64,000 nucleotides of DNA, from assembly GCF_001558695.1 (NCBI RefSeq), contig NZ_LNTU01000001.1, positions 930,001 through 994,000 on the forward strand, in the 5' to 3' direction. The position numbers and the translations under genes were made by a program. How positions within the stretch are numbered: position 1 is the stretch's first letter; each line of letters begins with the position of its first letter. Positions 19,557 to 29,402 of this stretch are shown piece by piece. The stretch comes from Paramesorhizobium deserti (GTDB lineage: Bacteria; Pseudomonadota; Alphaproteobacteria; Rhizobiales; Rhizobiaceae). The notes under the pieces were generated by a model. That model was given only the letters and a program-made list of their open reading frames with translations, made no database searches and was not told the DNA's origin.

Positions 19557-19632
19557 TGGTGGAGCCAAGCGGGATCGAACCGCTGACCTCCTGCATGCCA
19601 TGCAGGCGCTCTCCCAGCTGAGCTATGGCCCC
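19557..19632 (-). tRNA. tRNA-Ala(GGC)
   Basis: The minus strand folds as a 76-nt cloverleaf. The acceptor pairs GGGGCC with GGCTCC (G-U containing). The D arm is AGCTCAGCTGGGAGAGC. The anticodon stem CCTGC/GCAGG carries the loop ATGGCAT (anticodon GGC), and the T arm contains GGTTCGATCC. The CCA end is encoded at 19557-19559. It reads GCC alanine codons. Confidence 0.97.
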
Positions 19633-19744
19633 ATCTCGTTGCCGGAGATTCTAGCGGCTGGAACCGCATCCGGCAGGGTTTCATCAGGACCAGCGCCCTG
19701 ACGAGGCGGCTTATTAAAGGGCGCCGCCGTGAAGATCAAGAGCT

Positions 19745-19775
19745 AAATCGCATCTCTTCCGGCGAGATGCGATTT
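19745..19775. terminator. strong hairpin downstream of the FYDLN gene
   Basis: AAATCGCATCTC and GAGATGCGATTT form a perfect 12-bp stem with a 7-nt loop. On the plus strand ATTTTT follows. It lies 60 nt beyond the stop of the minus-strand FYDLN gene, so it probably ends that transcript. Confidence 0.7.
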
Positions 19776-19836
19776 ATTTTTGCGGCACGGGCATTTCCCG
19801 ATCGGAGCCCGCGCCGCAAGGAAATGGAAAAGCGGA

Positions 19837-20226
19837 TCAGCTTTCCTCGTCGTCGGAGCCGACGCCGCCACCGAGAATTCCGGAAACGTCGTCGTCATCC
19901 TCGTCTTCTTCCTCTTCGAGGAACGGATCGTCGTCGCCGTCGTCGATATCAACCTCATCGTCGCCGAGATCGGGCAGATCGTCGCCGCCCTTGGTTTCCT
20001 CATCGGCCTCTTCGAGCGAGACGAAATCCGGCTTTTCGAGAACGGTATCGACCTCTTCCTCTTCGACCTCGTCATCGGTGACGCGAGATTCCGCACCCGA
20101 TTCGAAATAGGAGCGCGGATAGGACATGCCCGTATAGGGCGAGACGATCGGATCGCGGTTCAGATCGTAGAATTTGCGGCCCGTTTCAGGGCAGACACGT
20201 TTTGTGCCAAGTTCGGGTTTTGCCAC
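19837..20226 (-). CDS. FYDLN acidic domain protein (TIGR02300 family)
   Basis: The 129-residue protein starts at a GTG (20226) with GAGG at proper spacing. The N terminus AKPELGTKRVCPETGRKFYDLNRDPIVSPYTG is the family signature. It contains a single cysteine beside the FYDLN motif and resembles half of a zinc-ribbon-like site. The rest is extremely acidic, with long Glu/Asp runs, and ends in Ser/Asp/Glu. The family is restricted mainly to alphaproteobacteria and has no known function. The upstream open frame lacks conservation. Confidence 0.88.
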   Translation of the reverse strand: MAKPELGTKRVCPETGRKFYDLNRDPIVSPYTGMSYPRSYFESGAESRVTDDEVEEEEVDTVLEKPDFVSLEEADEETKGGDDLPDLGDDEVDIDDGDDDPFLEEEEDEDDDDVSGILGGGVGSDDEES

Positions 20227-20421
20227 GGGGAGCCTCGTTGCTGACTGGCTGCGGCATATCCCATTCAACATGCGGGGGTGAAAAGGATAAGCCTTCTTAC
20301 GGTGTTTTCGGTCCTTAAGCGCAATTTGCCGCCTTTGTCAAAGCTTAACGACACACGAATCACATCACCAGTCAAGGAAGTGGGCTTTCTCCCTCCGCAG
20401 CATCGCCATATTGCCGGATGA

Positions 20422-21855
<1,434 letters not shown>

Positions 21856-21857
21856 TC

Positions 21858-22502
21858 ATGTATCAGCCGCCGCATTTTCGTGAAGACGACCTGGGCGTAC
21901 AGCATGCGCTGATTCGGGCGCATCCCCTCGGGCTGCTGATAACGGCGGGCGGCTCAGGTCTGATCGCCAATCCGGTGCCGTTCCACCTGGATGCGGAAGC
22001 ATCCGAAAAGGGGACGCTCAGGCTGCACCTGGCAAAGGCCAATGCACAGTGGCGCGACATTCAGGATGGCGCTCCCGTGCTCGCCGTCTTTCAGGGCGTG
22101 AATTCCTATGTGACACCTTCGTGGTATCAGACCAAGCAGGAGACCGGCAAAGTCGTCCCCACATGGAACTATGTGATCGTCCAGGCGCGGGGGCCTGCCC
22201 GGGTGATCCACGACAGCGACTGGCTGCGGGCGCAGATAGACGCCATTACAGGCCAGCATGAAAGCCGGCGTGAAAAGCCCTGGACCGTTCATGACGCGCC
22301 TGATGATTTCGTCCGGGCGCAGTTGAAGGGCATCGTCGGCATTGAGATCGAGATTGCCTCGATCGAAGGCAAGTGGAAGGTCAGCCAGAACCGGCCGGTC
22401 GCAGACCGCGAAGGTGTAGCGGCTGGCCTCGGCGCAATGGCCGGAGAGGATGAAATGCAGGATCTGGTAAAGCGCTACGGCAAACTGGAAGGAAACCATT
22501 GA
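21858..22502 (+). CDS. FMN-binding negative transcriptional regulator family (PaiB-like)
   Basis: The 214-residue protein has the PaiB layout: N-terminal [11 protein letters not shown], a split-barrel flavin-binding domain with PVPFHLD and [29 protein letters not shown], and a helical C terminus with [10 protein letters not shown] and KWKVSQNRP. PaiB in Bacillus was described as a regulator, but most homologues are uncharacterised flavin- or haem-binding proteins, so a regulatory role is not assured. It starts 2 nt after the aroA stop and its own stop overlaps the cmk TTG start. Confidence 0.85.
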   Translation: MYQPPHFREDDLGVQHALIRAHPLGLLITAGGSGLIANPVPFHLDAEASEKGTLRLHLAKANAQWRDIQDGAPVLAVFQGVNSYVTPSWYQTKQETGKVVPTWNYVIVQARGPARVIHDSDWLRAQIDAITGQHESRREKPWTVHDAPDDFVRAQLKGIVGIEIEIASIEGKWKVSQNRPVADREGVAAGLGAMAGEDEMQDLVKRYGKLEGNH

Positions 22503-23146
22503 GCAGGACGTTTACGATCGCCATCGACGGGCCGGCTGCATCCGGCAAGGGGACACTGGCACGGCGGCTCGCCATGCATTACGGCTTCCATCATCTCGAT
22601 ACCGGGCTCACCTATCGCGCGGTGGCAAAGGCGCTTCTCGATCAGGGCCTGCCGCTCGATGATGAGGCAATTGCCGCCGAAATGGCTGGCAATCTCGATC
22701 TCAGGCATCTGGATCGCAAGGCCCTTGCCGTGCACGAAGTCGGCGAGGCGGCATCGAAGGTGGCGGTAATGCCAACCGTGCGCCGGGCGCTGGTGGCGGC
22801 GCAGCGCGCCTTCGCCGAGACGCCGCCCGGAACGGTGCTCGACGGGCGCGATATCGGCACGGTCGTCTGCCCCGATGCGCCGGTGAAACTCTATGTGACA
22901 GCCTCAGCCGAGGCGCGCGCCAAACGCCGCCATGCGGAGATTGAGGCTGGTGGCGGCGAGGCCGATCCCGCCGAAATCCTGGCCGACCTCAACCGGCGCG
23001 ACGCGCGCGACATGGGCCGCACCGATTCGCCGCTGAAGCCGGCCGAGGATGCGCACTTGCTAGATACGACCGAAATGGATATAGAAGCGGCATTTCTGGC
23101 CGCCAGGCGGCTGGTCGATGAGGCATTGGCGAAACGTCAAGCCTGA
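22499..23146 (+). CDS. cmk: cytidylate kinase
   Basis: The 215-residue enzyme phosphorylates CMP and dCMP. The P-loop is [19 protein letters not shown] (residues 7-25). [12 protein letters not shown] and [21 protein letters not shown] match the CMP site and lid region. The start is a TTG that overlaps the preceding stop (TTGA), with GGAAGGAAA upstream; translational coupling is likely. The cmk-rpsA order is common in proteobacteria. The last 27 bases of the gene are the first unit of a 25-bp triplicate repeat. Confidence 0.95.
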   Translation: MSRTFTIAIDGPAASGKGTLARRLAMHYGFHHLDTGLTYRAVAKALLDQGLPLDDEAIAAEMAGNLDLRHLDRKALAVHEVGEAASKVAVMPTVRRALVAAQRAFAETPPGTVLDGRDIGTVVCPDAPVKLYVTASAEARAKRRHAEIEAGGGEADPAEILADLNRRDARDMGRTDSPLKPAEDAHLLDTTEMDIEAAFLAARRLVDEALAKRQA

Positions 23147-23194
23147 GGCATTGGTCAAAAGCCAAGCCTGAGGCATTGGCTGAACGCCGGGCCT
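23120..23194 (+). repeat. three tandem copies of a 25-bp unit at the cmk 3' end
   Basis: Copies at 23120-23144, 23145-23169 and 23170-23194 all begin GAGGCATTGG and end GCCT, with several differences between them. The first copy encodes the end of Cmk and the other two are intergenic. Because 25 is not a multiple of three, the copies are not read in one frame. Confidence 0.85.
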
Positions 23195-23340
23195 GAACCA
23201 TATATGCTATGCAAGAACCTGCCTGCCTCCGGTCCACGCGCCGGATAGCCCATGAAGGGCGGACTGGATGCAAGGCGAAACGAAACACGAACCACCGGCG
23301 CCGTACTCGAGGATGAATTCCGGGTACATCAGGAGTCCAT

Positions 23341-25041
23341 ATGTCACAAGCAAATCCCACGCGGGAGGATTTTGAATCCCTCCTCGCCGAGTCCTTCGCC
23401 AGCCATGACCTTGCGGAAGGTTATGTCGTCAAGGGCCGTATCGTCGCCATCGAAAAGGACATGGCGATCATCGACGCCGGCCTGAAGGTCGAAGGCCGCG
23501 TGCCGCTGAAGGAATTCGGCGCCAAGGGCAAAGACGGCTCGATGAAGCCGGGCGACGAAGTCGAAGTCTATGTCGAGCGCATCGAAAACGCGCTTGGCGA
23601 AGCGGTTCTCTCGCGCGAGAAGGCTCGCCGCGAGGAGAGCTGGGTCAAGCTGGAGCAGAAGTTCAACGCCGGCGAGCGCGTCGAAGGCGTCATCTTCAAC
23701 CAGGTCAAGGGCGGCTTCACGGTCGATCTCGACGGCGCCGTGGCCTTCCTGCCGCGCAGCCAGGTCGATATCCGTCCGATCCGCGACGTCACGCCCCTCA
23801 TGCACAACCCGCAGCCCTTCGAAATCCTCAAGATGGACAAGCGCCGCGGCAACATCGTCGTCTCGCGCCGCACGGTTCTTGAAGAGTCGCGCGCCGAGCA
23901 GCGTTCGGAAATCGTGCAGAATCTCGAAGAGGGCCAGGTGGTCGAGGGCGTCGTCAAGAACATCACCGATTACGGTGCGTTCGTCGATCTCGGCGGCATC
24001 GACGGCCTGCTGCACGTCACCGACATGGCATGGCGCCGCGTCAACCATCCGTCCGAGATTCTGAACATCGGCCAGACGGTCAAGGTGCAGATCATCCGCA
24101 TCAACCAGGAAACCCACCGTATCTCGCTCGGCATGAAGCAGCTCGAGAGCGATCCGTGGGATGGCATCGGCGCGAAGTATCCGGTCGGCAAGAAGATCAC
24201 CGGCACCGTCACGAACATCACCGACTACGGTGCGTTCGTGGAGATCGAGCCGGGCATCGAAGGCCTCATCCACGTTTCCGAAATGTCCTGGACGAAGAAG
24301 AACGTGCATCCGGGCAAGATCCTCTCGACCTCGCAGGAAGTCGAAGTGGTGGTGCTCGAAGTCGATCCGGTCAAGCGCCGCATCTCGCTCGGCCTCAAGC
24401 AGACCCTCGACAATCCGTGGACGACCTTCGCCCAGAAGTACCCGACGGGCACCGTCGTGGAAGGCGAAGTCAAGAACAAGACCGAGTTCGGTCTGTTCAT
24501 CGGCCTCGACGGCGATGTGGACGGCATGGTCCACCTCTCCGACCTCGACTGGAACCGTCCGGGCGAGCAGGTCATCGAGGAATACAACAAGGGTGACGTG
24601 GTCAAGGCGGTCGTTCTCGACGTTGACATCGAGAAGGAGCGCATCTCGCTCGGCATCAAGCAGCTCACCGGCGACAAGGTCGGCGAAGCGGCTGCCTCCG
24701 GCGAACTGCGCAAGAACGCAGTCGTCACCTGCGAAGTCACCGCCATCACCGATGGCGGCATCGAGGTGCGGCTGGTCGATCACGACGTCGACTCGTTCAT
24801 CCGCCGCTCGGACCTGTCGCGCGATCGCGACGAGCAGCGCCCCGAGCGCTTCTCGGTCGGCCAGAAGGTTGACGCCCGCGTCATCGCTTTCGACAAGAAG
24901 ACCCGCAAGCTGCAGGTCTCGATCAAGGCACTGGAAATCGCCGAAGAGAAGGAAGCGGTTGCCCAGTACGGCTCGACCGACTCCGGCGCTTCGCTCGGCG
25001 ACATCCTCGGCGCTGCGCTGAAGAAGCAGGAAAAGAACTGA
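23341..25041 (+). CDS. rpsA: 30S ribosomal protein S1
   Basis: The 566-residue protein has six S1 (OB-fold) repeats. Repeats 3-5 carry the strong signatures EGVVKNITDYGAFVDLGGIDGLLH, TGTVTNITDYGAFVEIEPGIEGLIH and EGEVKNKTEFGLFIGLDGDVDGMVH. It binds mRNA and the small subunit to help start translation. AGGAG lies 7 nt before the ATG. A strong terminator follows. Upstream 23195-23340 should contain its leader and promoter. Confidence 0.97.
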   Translation: MSQANPTREDFESLLAESFASHDLAEGYVVKGRIVAIEKDMAIIDAGLKVEGRVPLKEFGAKGKDGSMKPGDEVEVYVERIENALGEAVLSREKARREESWVKLEQKFNAGERVEGVIFNQVKGGFTVDLDGAVAFLPRSQVDIRPIRDVTPLMHNPQPFEILKMDKRRGNIVVSRRTVLEESRAEQRSEIVQNLEEGQVVEGVVKNITDYGAFVDLGGIDGLLHVTDMAWRRVNHPSEILNIGQTVKVQIIRINQETHRISLGMKQLESDPWDGIGAKYPVGKKITGTVTNITDYGAFVEIEPGIEGLIHVSEMSWTKKNVHPGKILSTSQEVEVVVLEVDPVKRRISLGLKQTLDNPWTTFAQKYPTGTVVEGEVKNKTEFGLFIGLDGDVDGMVHLSDLDWNRPGEQVIEEYNKGDVVKAVVLDVDIEKERISLGIKQLTGDKVGEAAASGELRKNAVVTCEVTAITDGGIEVRLVDHDVDSFIRRSDLSRDRDEQRPERFSVGQKVDARVIAFDKKTRKLQVSIKALEIAEEKEAVAQYGSTDSGASLGDILGAALKKQEKN

Positions 25042-25073
25042 TCCTGCCCTTTTTAAAGGCTGAAAAATCGAAA

Positions 25074-25100
25074 CCCGCCGGTACAAGCCGGCGGGTTTTT
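25074..25100. terminator. bidirectional intrinsic terminator between rpsA and marR
   Basis: CCCGCCGG and CCGGCGGG form an 8-bp stem with a 6-nt loop followed by five T on the plus strand. On the minus strand a T-rich stretch also follows, so it can serve both convergent genes. Confidence 0.88.
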
Positions 25101-25123
25101 CTTTGATTTTTTAACATCGATCC

Positions 25124-25534
25124 TTATCCGGCCTTTGTGAAGCTCGCCGACAGCAATTCATCGCAGCCATGTTCCTTAATGGCGGCGGTCAAGGCTGCCT
25201 CATAGTCGGGCTGCGCGCTTTCAAGGCGTGACCGCCCCTTGTCGGTAAGAACCGCATAAACTCCCCGTTTATCGTCGGGGCAGAGATCGCGAACGGTCAG
25301 CTTGCCCCGTTCCAGACGCTCGACCATTCGCGAAACCGAACTCTGGTTCAGGCGCAGATGGGAGGCCAGCTCCTGCATTCTCATTTCCGACTTCGGGGAT
25401 CGCGATAATATCTGGAGCGCACGATATTCCGACAGGCCAAGTCCATGCCTGTCTTGCAGCATCCTGCCCAATGCGGCTTCCACGTCCGTCACAATATGAA
25501 CCAGTTTGAGCCATGCATCACTTCTCTTCGGCAT
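25124..25534 (-). CDS. MarR family transcriptional regulator
   Basis: The 136-residue protein has the MarR winged helix: LSEYRALQILSRSP, MRMQELASHLRLNQSSVSRMVERLERGKLTVRD as recognition region, and DDKRGVYAVLTDKGRSRLE as wing. The ATG at 25534 was preferred because the frame upstream runs into a palindromic operator half-site at 25574-25589. It lies downstream of the two SMR genes on the same strand, and similar palindromes precede both transcription units. Autorepression and control of the SMR pump are therefore likely. Confidence 0.9.
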   Translation of the reverse strand: MPKRSDAWLKLVHIVTDVEAALGRMLQDRHGLGLSEYRALQILSRSPKSEMRMQELASHLRLNQSSVSRMVERLERGKLTVRDLCPDDKRGVYAVLTDKGRSRLESAQPDYEAALTAAIKEHGCDELLSASFTKAG

Positions 25535-25573
25535 GATTGGCAACGACTCCTCTCGAGCATCAGCGATAACTCC

Positions 25574-25589
25574 ATGTATGCCCATGCAA
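25574..25589 (-). promoter_or_regulatory. putative MarR operator at its own promoter
   Basis: ATGTATG-CC-CATGCAA matches 14 of 16 positions of the TTGCATG-NN-CATGCAA palindromes upstream of the SMR genes, and lies 40 bp upstream of the marR start. Confidence 0.5.
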
Positions 25590-25703
25590 GCACTGGCTCA
25601 AGGGACCCTGTGCATTATGGTATGCAACCCCTGGACCAAATGGCCTGTGGGGATGGCGACCGCCAATGCCACGGGACAGTGTGTGGCAAAGAACCGGTGG
25701 CCG

Positions 25704-26078
25704 TCAGACCTGCTCCTGCAGCTTTACGCTATCGGCGAGTTTCAGCCAGACGACCCCGACGATGATGACTGCCAGCCAGAATGCCTGGACGAGCGTGAGT
25801 GGTTGATCGAGCAGGCTGCTGCCGAGGACCGCCGCGCCGACAGAGCCGATGCCCGCCCAAACCGCGTAGCCAATGCTAACGTCGATGGTTCGCAGGGCAG
25901 CGCTAAGGAAATAGAGCGTGAGCAGGAAGAAAATGAAGGCGGCGACAGACCAGCTCAATACCGTAAACGCCTGGCTCCCCCCTACACTGAGCGCGTAGCC
26001 GATTTCAAAAGCGCCGGCGAGCAGCAACATGAGCCATGCGCGACCGCTGCCTTGATAGTTTTCATTGGTTGTTGTCAT
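25704..26078 (-). CDS. SMR family efflux protein, subunit B
   Basis: The 124-residue protein has four hydrophobic helices of the small multidrug resistance fold and the helix-1 glutamate in LLAGAFEIGYALSVGG that carries protons and substrate. SIGYAVWAGIGSVGAAVLG is the helix-3 signature. It has an extended hydrophilic N terminus of about 12 residues. Together with the adjacent SMR gene it looks like a heterodimeric pair of the EbrAB/YkkCD/MdtIJ type. Substrate (quaternary cations, guanidinium or polyamines) cannot be decided from sequence. Confidence 0.88.
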   Translation of the reverse strand: MTTTNENYQGSGRAWLMLLLAGAFEIGYALSVGGSQAFTVLSWSVAAFIFFLLTLYFLSAALRTIDVSIGYAVWAGIGSVGAAVLGSSLLDQPLTLVQAFWLAVIIVGVVWLKLADSVKLQEQV

Positions 26079-26126
26079 GTCTGGTTCCTTTCAGGTGGGG
26101 TGGGAATTGAATAAAGAAGTCGCTCT

Positions 26127-26450
26127 CTATGCGGCACCGCTGAGCCGCAGGCCGGCAACACCTCCGATCACCAGAACAATCCCGAGAACCTTTTTCCAGT
26201 TCAGTCGCTGTCTGAAAAACAGGGAGCCCAGAACGATGATCCCTACCCCTGAAATGGAAGTCCAAATGGCATAGCCCACGCCAACGTCAAAGGTAAGAAG
26301 GGCAAGGCTGAGGAAGTAAGTCGCGATTGCCCCGCTGACGAGGGTGGCAATACTCCATCCTATTTTCGTGAACCCCTTTGCGTTGCCGGCGCTGATTGCA
26401 ACCGCGATCTCGAAAATCACGGCGATTCCAAGATAGAGCCAGCTCATCAT
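26127..26450 (-). CDS. SMR family efflux protein, subunit A
   Basis: The 107-residue protein has four transmembrane helices, the helix-1 glutamate in LYLGIAVIFEIAVAISAGNAKGF and the helix-3 motif GVGYAIWTSISGVGIIVLG. AAGGAAAA precedes tandem ATGs at 26450 and 26447. It is the first gene of the SMR-SMR-marR group, 48 bp ahead of its partner. The promoter lies between two palindromic operators upstream. Confidence 0.9.
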   Translation of the reverse strand: MMSWLYLGIAVIFEIAVAISAGNAKGFTKIGWSIATLVSGAIATYFLSLALLTFDVGVGYAIWTSISGVGIIVLGSLFFRQRLNWKKVLGIVLVIGGVAGLRLSGAA

Positions 26451-26507
26451 GTTTTCCTTTCATCACTGGTTTGGTTTGCCAAGGCATGGCTTGGCATGGT
26501 TATCTAT

Positions 26508-26568
26508 TTGCATGCGCATGCATATAATTATCGAAATTTCGAGTCAATGTACTTGCATGCTCATGCAA
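26508..26568 (-). promoter_or_regulatory. SMR promoter flanked by two MarR-type palindromes
   Basis: TTGCATG-CG-CATGCAT (26508-26523) and TTGCATG-CT-CATGCAA (26553-26568) are centred 45 bp apart. Between them on the minus strand TTGACT (plus 26542-26547) and TATGCA (plus 26519-26524) are spaced 17 bp, a good -35/-10 pair whose -10 lies inside the downstream palindrome. A third palindrome, TGCCAAG-N6-CTTGGCA, is at 26477-26496 in the leader. Confidence 0.65.
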
Positions 26569-26697
26569 ATTGCTATGAGCCTCACGTATATCAAAATGAC
26601 GGGGTCAACCCGGATGAGCTCGCCGATCAAAGGCGTTGGAAATCACGAGAAGAAAGATGCAGGCCGCTCAATATGGCCGGCCCCACCCTCGCTATAT

Positions 26698-27756
26698 TCA
26701 CACTCCGAGCATTAAGATGAGCGCGTAGCTCACCGCTCCAAGCGCAAACAGCGACAGCACGGCGGCGAGCGTCACCCGACCACCTGCGCGGGCGACGGTG
26801 CGCACATCGACGCCGAGACCGAGGGCTGCCATGGAAATGACGGTCAGGAATGTCGAAGCCTTCTCGATGGGCGCATGGAGCGCTTCCGGGATGAAGCCGG
26901 AGGAGCGCAGCGCCATCATCGCCAAAAAGCCGATGATGAACCAGGGTATGAGATGGCGGAGCGACAGACTTGCGTCCCGACGCCCCTCGCCCAATAGGGC
27001 AAGCGCGAGAATGACCGGACCGAGCATCAGGACGCGCACCAGCTTGACCAGCGTGCCGAGCTGGACGCTCAGTTGAGCAACGGGTGCCGTCGCAGCCAGG
27101 ACCTGCGGCACGGCATAGACGGTGAGCCCGGCAAAAACACCGTACTGCGCCACCGAAAGGCCGAGGAGCGGCACGAGCAGCGGCAGACAGAGAACCACAA
27201 TAACGCCCAGAACCGCGGTGAAGGCGATCGACGCCGCTACATCGTCGCCATGGGCACCGATGACGGGCGCCGTAGCGGCGATGGCCGAGTTGCCGCAGAT
27301 CGAATTGCCACAGGCGACCAGCACCGACATTCGGTGCGGCAGGCGCAGAAGCCGGCCAATGCCGTAGCTCAAGACGATGGCGATGGCCACGACGCCCGCA
27401 ATGCCGGCGATCAGCCCCGGACCGGCGGCGACCACGGCGCTGGTGCTGATCGAGGCGCCGAGCAGGACGATGGCGATCTCCAGCAACGTCTTGGCGGAAA
27501 AGCCGACGCCTGCATCAAAATACGCGCCCGGACGGAAAAAGCTGCGGATCGCCGCACCGATAAGGATGGCCAGAACAAGCCCTTCGAGCCAGGCGCGACC
27601 CGTGAAGTGGATCTCCAGCATCTGCAACAGAATGGCCAAGCCGGCCACGACACCGCTCAGAACAATTCCCGGCAGAAGATTAGTGATTTTTAGATGATTT
27701 TTGGCGAGCACTGCCGAACCCTTGGAACAATTTTCCAATATTATCGGAGAAATCAT
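26698..27756 (-). CDS. YeiH family putative sulfate exporter
   Basis: The 352-residue integral membrane protein has about ten hydrophobic helices. It shares the YeiH/UPF0324 features GLVLAILIGAAIRSF, VACGNSICGNSAIAATAPVIGA and YAVPQVLAATAPV. Family members have been proposed to export sulfate or related anions, but this is not firmly shown. The divergent LysR gene is arranged as yeiE-yeiH in enteric bacteria, which supports the assignment. The true start could be an internal GTG near residue 15; the ATG at 27756 is the longest option. Confidence 0.85.
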   Translation of the reverse strand: MISPIILENCSKGSAVLAKNHLKITNLLPGIVLSGVVAGLAILLQMLEIHFTGRAWLEGLVLAILIGAAIRSFFRPGAYFDAGVGFSAKTLLEIAIVLLGASISTSAVVAAGPGLIAGIAGVVAIAIVLSYGIGRLLRLPHRMSVLVACGNSICGNSAIAATAPVIGAHGDDVAASIAFTAVLGVIVVLCLPLLVPLLGLSVAQYGVFAGLTVYAVPQVLAATAPVAQLSVQLGTLVKLVRVLMLGPVILALALLGEGRRDASLSLRHLIPWFIIGFLAMMALRSSGFIPEALHAPIEKASTFLTVISMAALGLGVDVRTVARAGGRVTLAAVLSLFALGAVSYALILMLGV

Positions 27757-27820
27757 CTATTCAATCCATTCCATAATATGGCATATTTCGTTCGATTCTA
27801 CCGAACATTCGGATAGACCG

Positions 27821-28735
27821 ATGACGCTCGAGCAGCTCAGAATCTTCATCGCCGTTGCCGAGCGCGAGCATCTCACCCGCGCCGCGGAGGCCTTGCGGCT
27901 GACGCCGTCTGCGGTGAGCTCCGCAATCCGCGCGCTGGAGGACCGCTACGGCGCGATGCTCTTCAACCGGATCGGACGGCGTATCGAGATAACCGACGCC
28001 GGACGGATTTTCCTCGATGAGGCGCGGGCCGTGCTGGCTCGGGCGCATGCAGCGGAGCTTGCGCTCGCCGAACTGGGCGGGCTGAAGCGGGGCTCATTGC
28101 GCATTCACGCCAGCCAGACGATCGCGAGCTATTGGCTGCCGCCATTTCTGGCGCGCTTTCATGCTGCCTATCCGGCTGTCACCGTCAGCCTGACGGTCGG
28201 CAACACGCAGAGCGTCGCCCGCGCAACGGTGGAAGGCGATGCGGATGTGGGCTTCGTAGAGGGCGAAGTGGACGAACCTGCCCTCGCTGTCCGGCCGGTG
28301 GGCGAAGACCATCTGGTCGCCATCGTTTCCGCTTCCCACCCCTGGGCTGACGGCCATTTGCTGGGCTGGCGGGACATTGCGCAGGCCGACTGGATCATGC
28401 GCGAGCAGGGCTCGGGAACGCGCTCCGTGTTCGAAAGTGCGATGCGGGCACAAGGTTTCGACCCGCTCGCATTGAAGATCGCGTTGGAACTGCCTTCCAA
28501 CGAAGCGGTGCTTTCGGCAGTGCAATCGGGAACTTACGCTGCCGTCCTATCCGAACTCGCGGCGGCTCCGCACCTCGCCACCGGGCGGCTCACCAAGGCC
28601 AATTTCAACCTGCCGCGAAGGCGTTTTCTCATGCTCTCGCACAAGGAGCGGTACCGCAGCAGGGCCTTCCATTCACTGGCTGAGATGCTGCCGGATTCCC
28701 GCCCTATTCCAGTATCGTATACCGGTACAAGATAA
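27821..28735 (+). CDS. LysR family transcriptional regulator (YeiE-like)
   Basis: The 304-residue protein has an N-terminal LysR winged helix (TLEQLRIFIAVAEREHLTRAAEALRLTPSAVSSAIRALE, residues 2-40) and a periplasmic-binding-like effector domain. The ATG at 27821 starts the conserved helix. It is divergent from yeiH across 64 bp that include the palindrome CCATA-A-TATGG at 27771-27781, a candidate binding site. Control of yeiH is inferred from this layout. Its 3' end overlaps the convergent membrane protein gene by 32 bp. Confidence 0.9.
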   Translation: MTLEQLRIFIAVAEREHLTRAAEALRLTPSAVSSAIRALEDRYGAMLFNRIGRRIEITDAGRIFLDEARAVLARAHAAELALAELGGLKRGSLRIHASQTIASYWLPPFLARFHAAYPAVTVSLTVGNTQSVARATVEGDADVGFVEGEVDEPALAVRPVGEDHLVAIVSASHPWADGHLLGWRDIAQADWIMREQGSGTRSVFESAMRAQGFDPLALKIALELPSNEAVLSAVQSGTYAAVLSELAAAPHLATGRLTKANFNLPRRRFLMLSHKERYRSRAFHSLAEMLPDSRPIPVSYTGTR

Positions 28736-29306
28736 ACGCGGCCTCATAAACGAGCACCAGCGTCACGAATATGGCGTGAAAGCGCTGATTGCGCGTGAAC
28801 ATGGCGACAATGCTCCCCACGACGAACACGATGGTCCGAAGCGGATATTCGATACCGAAGGAATGATAATGGTCCCGGCCCTTCAGCAGGGTGTCGCCAA
28901 TGTCAGCAAGGAGTATCAGTACTAAAATGCTGAAGAACGCCTTGCGACGCGACATGAAATAATCGCGGTAGCCGGTGTATTCCGCCATATTGTCTGGGAA
29001 CAGCAGCGTGCTGGCGAGAAAATAAAGGCTCGCGTAGAAGATCACGTAGAAATAGGTTTCGAAGTCCCAGACCTTGATCCAGTGCAGGTGGAATTCGAAC
29101 CACCAGAAATGCACGATCGCCAGGAATATGAAGCCGACCCATGCCAGATGGATGGGATAGATGATCTGTGATCCTGGATGCTGAACGAAGCGCGCAAAGC
29201 CGGTGAGCAGTCGCGAAATGCATAAGCCAAGAATAATACCGACAATGATCCGGACATGAACGAATATATCCGGCGTCATTCCATGGCTGACTGAGGGTGC
29301 TTCCAT
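28704..29306 (-). CDS. multi-pass membrane protein of unknown function
   Basis: I do not recognise the family with certainty. The 200-residue protein has five or six hydrophobic segments (IIVGIILGLCISRLL, IHLAWVGFIFLAIVHFWWF, YFYVIFYASLYFLASTLLF, FFSILVLILLADIGDTLL, TIVFVVGSIVAMF, IFVTLVLVYEAAFILY) and is rich in aromatic residues. AAGGGGAG precedes the ATG. The gene stands alone, and its stop lies inside the 3' end of the LysR gene on the other strand. Confidence 0.7.
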   Translation of the reverse strand: MEAPSVSHGMTPDIFVHVRIIVGIILGLCISRLLTGFARFVQHPGSQIIYPIHLAWVGFIFLAIVHFWWFEFHLHWIKVWDFETYFYVIFYASLYFLASTLLFPDNMAEYTGYRDYFMSRRKAFFSILVLILLADIGDTLLKGRDHYHSFGIEYPLRTIVFVVGSIVAMFTRNQRFHAIFVTLVLVYEAAFILYRYTILE

Positions 29307-29402
29307 CTTCTCCCCTTAGCAGAAGAGAATATTCAACCGTATAAATGTTAATAAGCCATGGAAAGGCTTCGGTGGTTGCCTCGGGCGAGCCGCCGGACTG
29401 CT

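Noticed and set aside
23344-25086. 580-codon minus-strand frame opposite rpsA
   Set aside because: It is the antisense of the S1 repeats; its repetitiveness follows from the OB-fold repeats.
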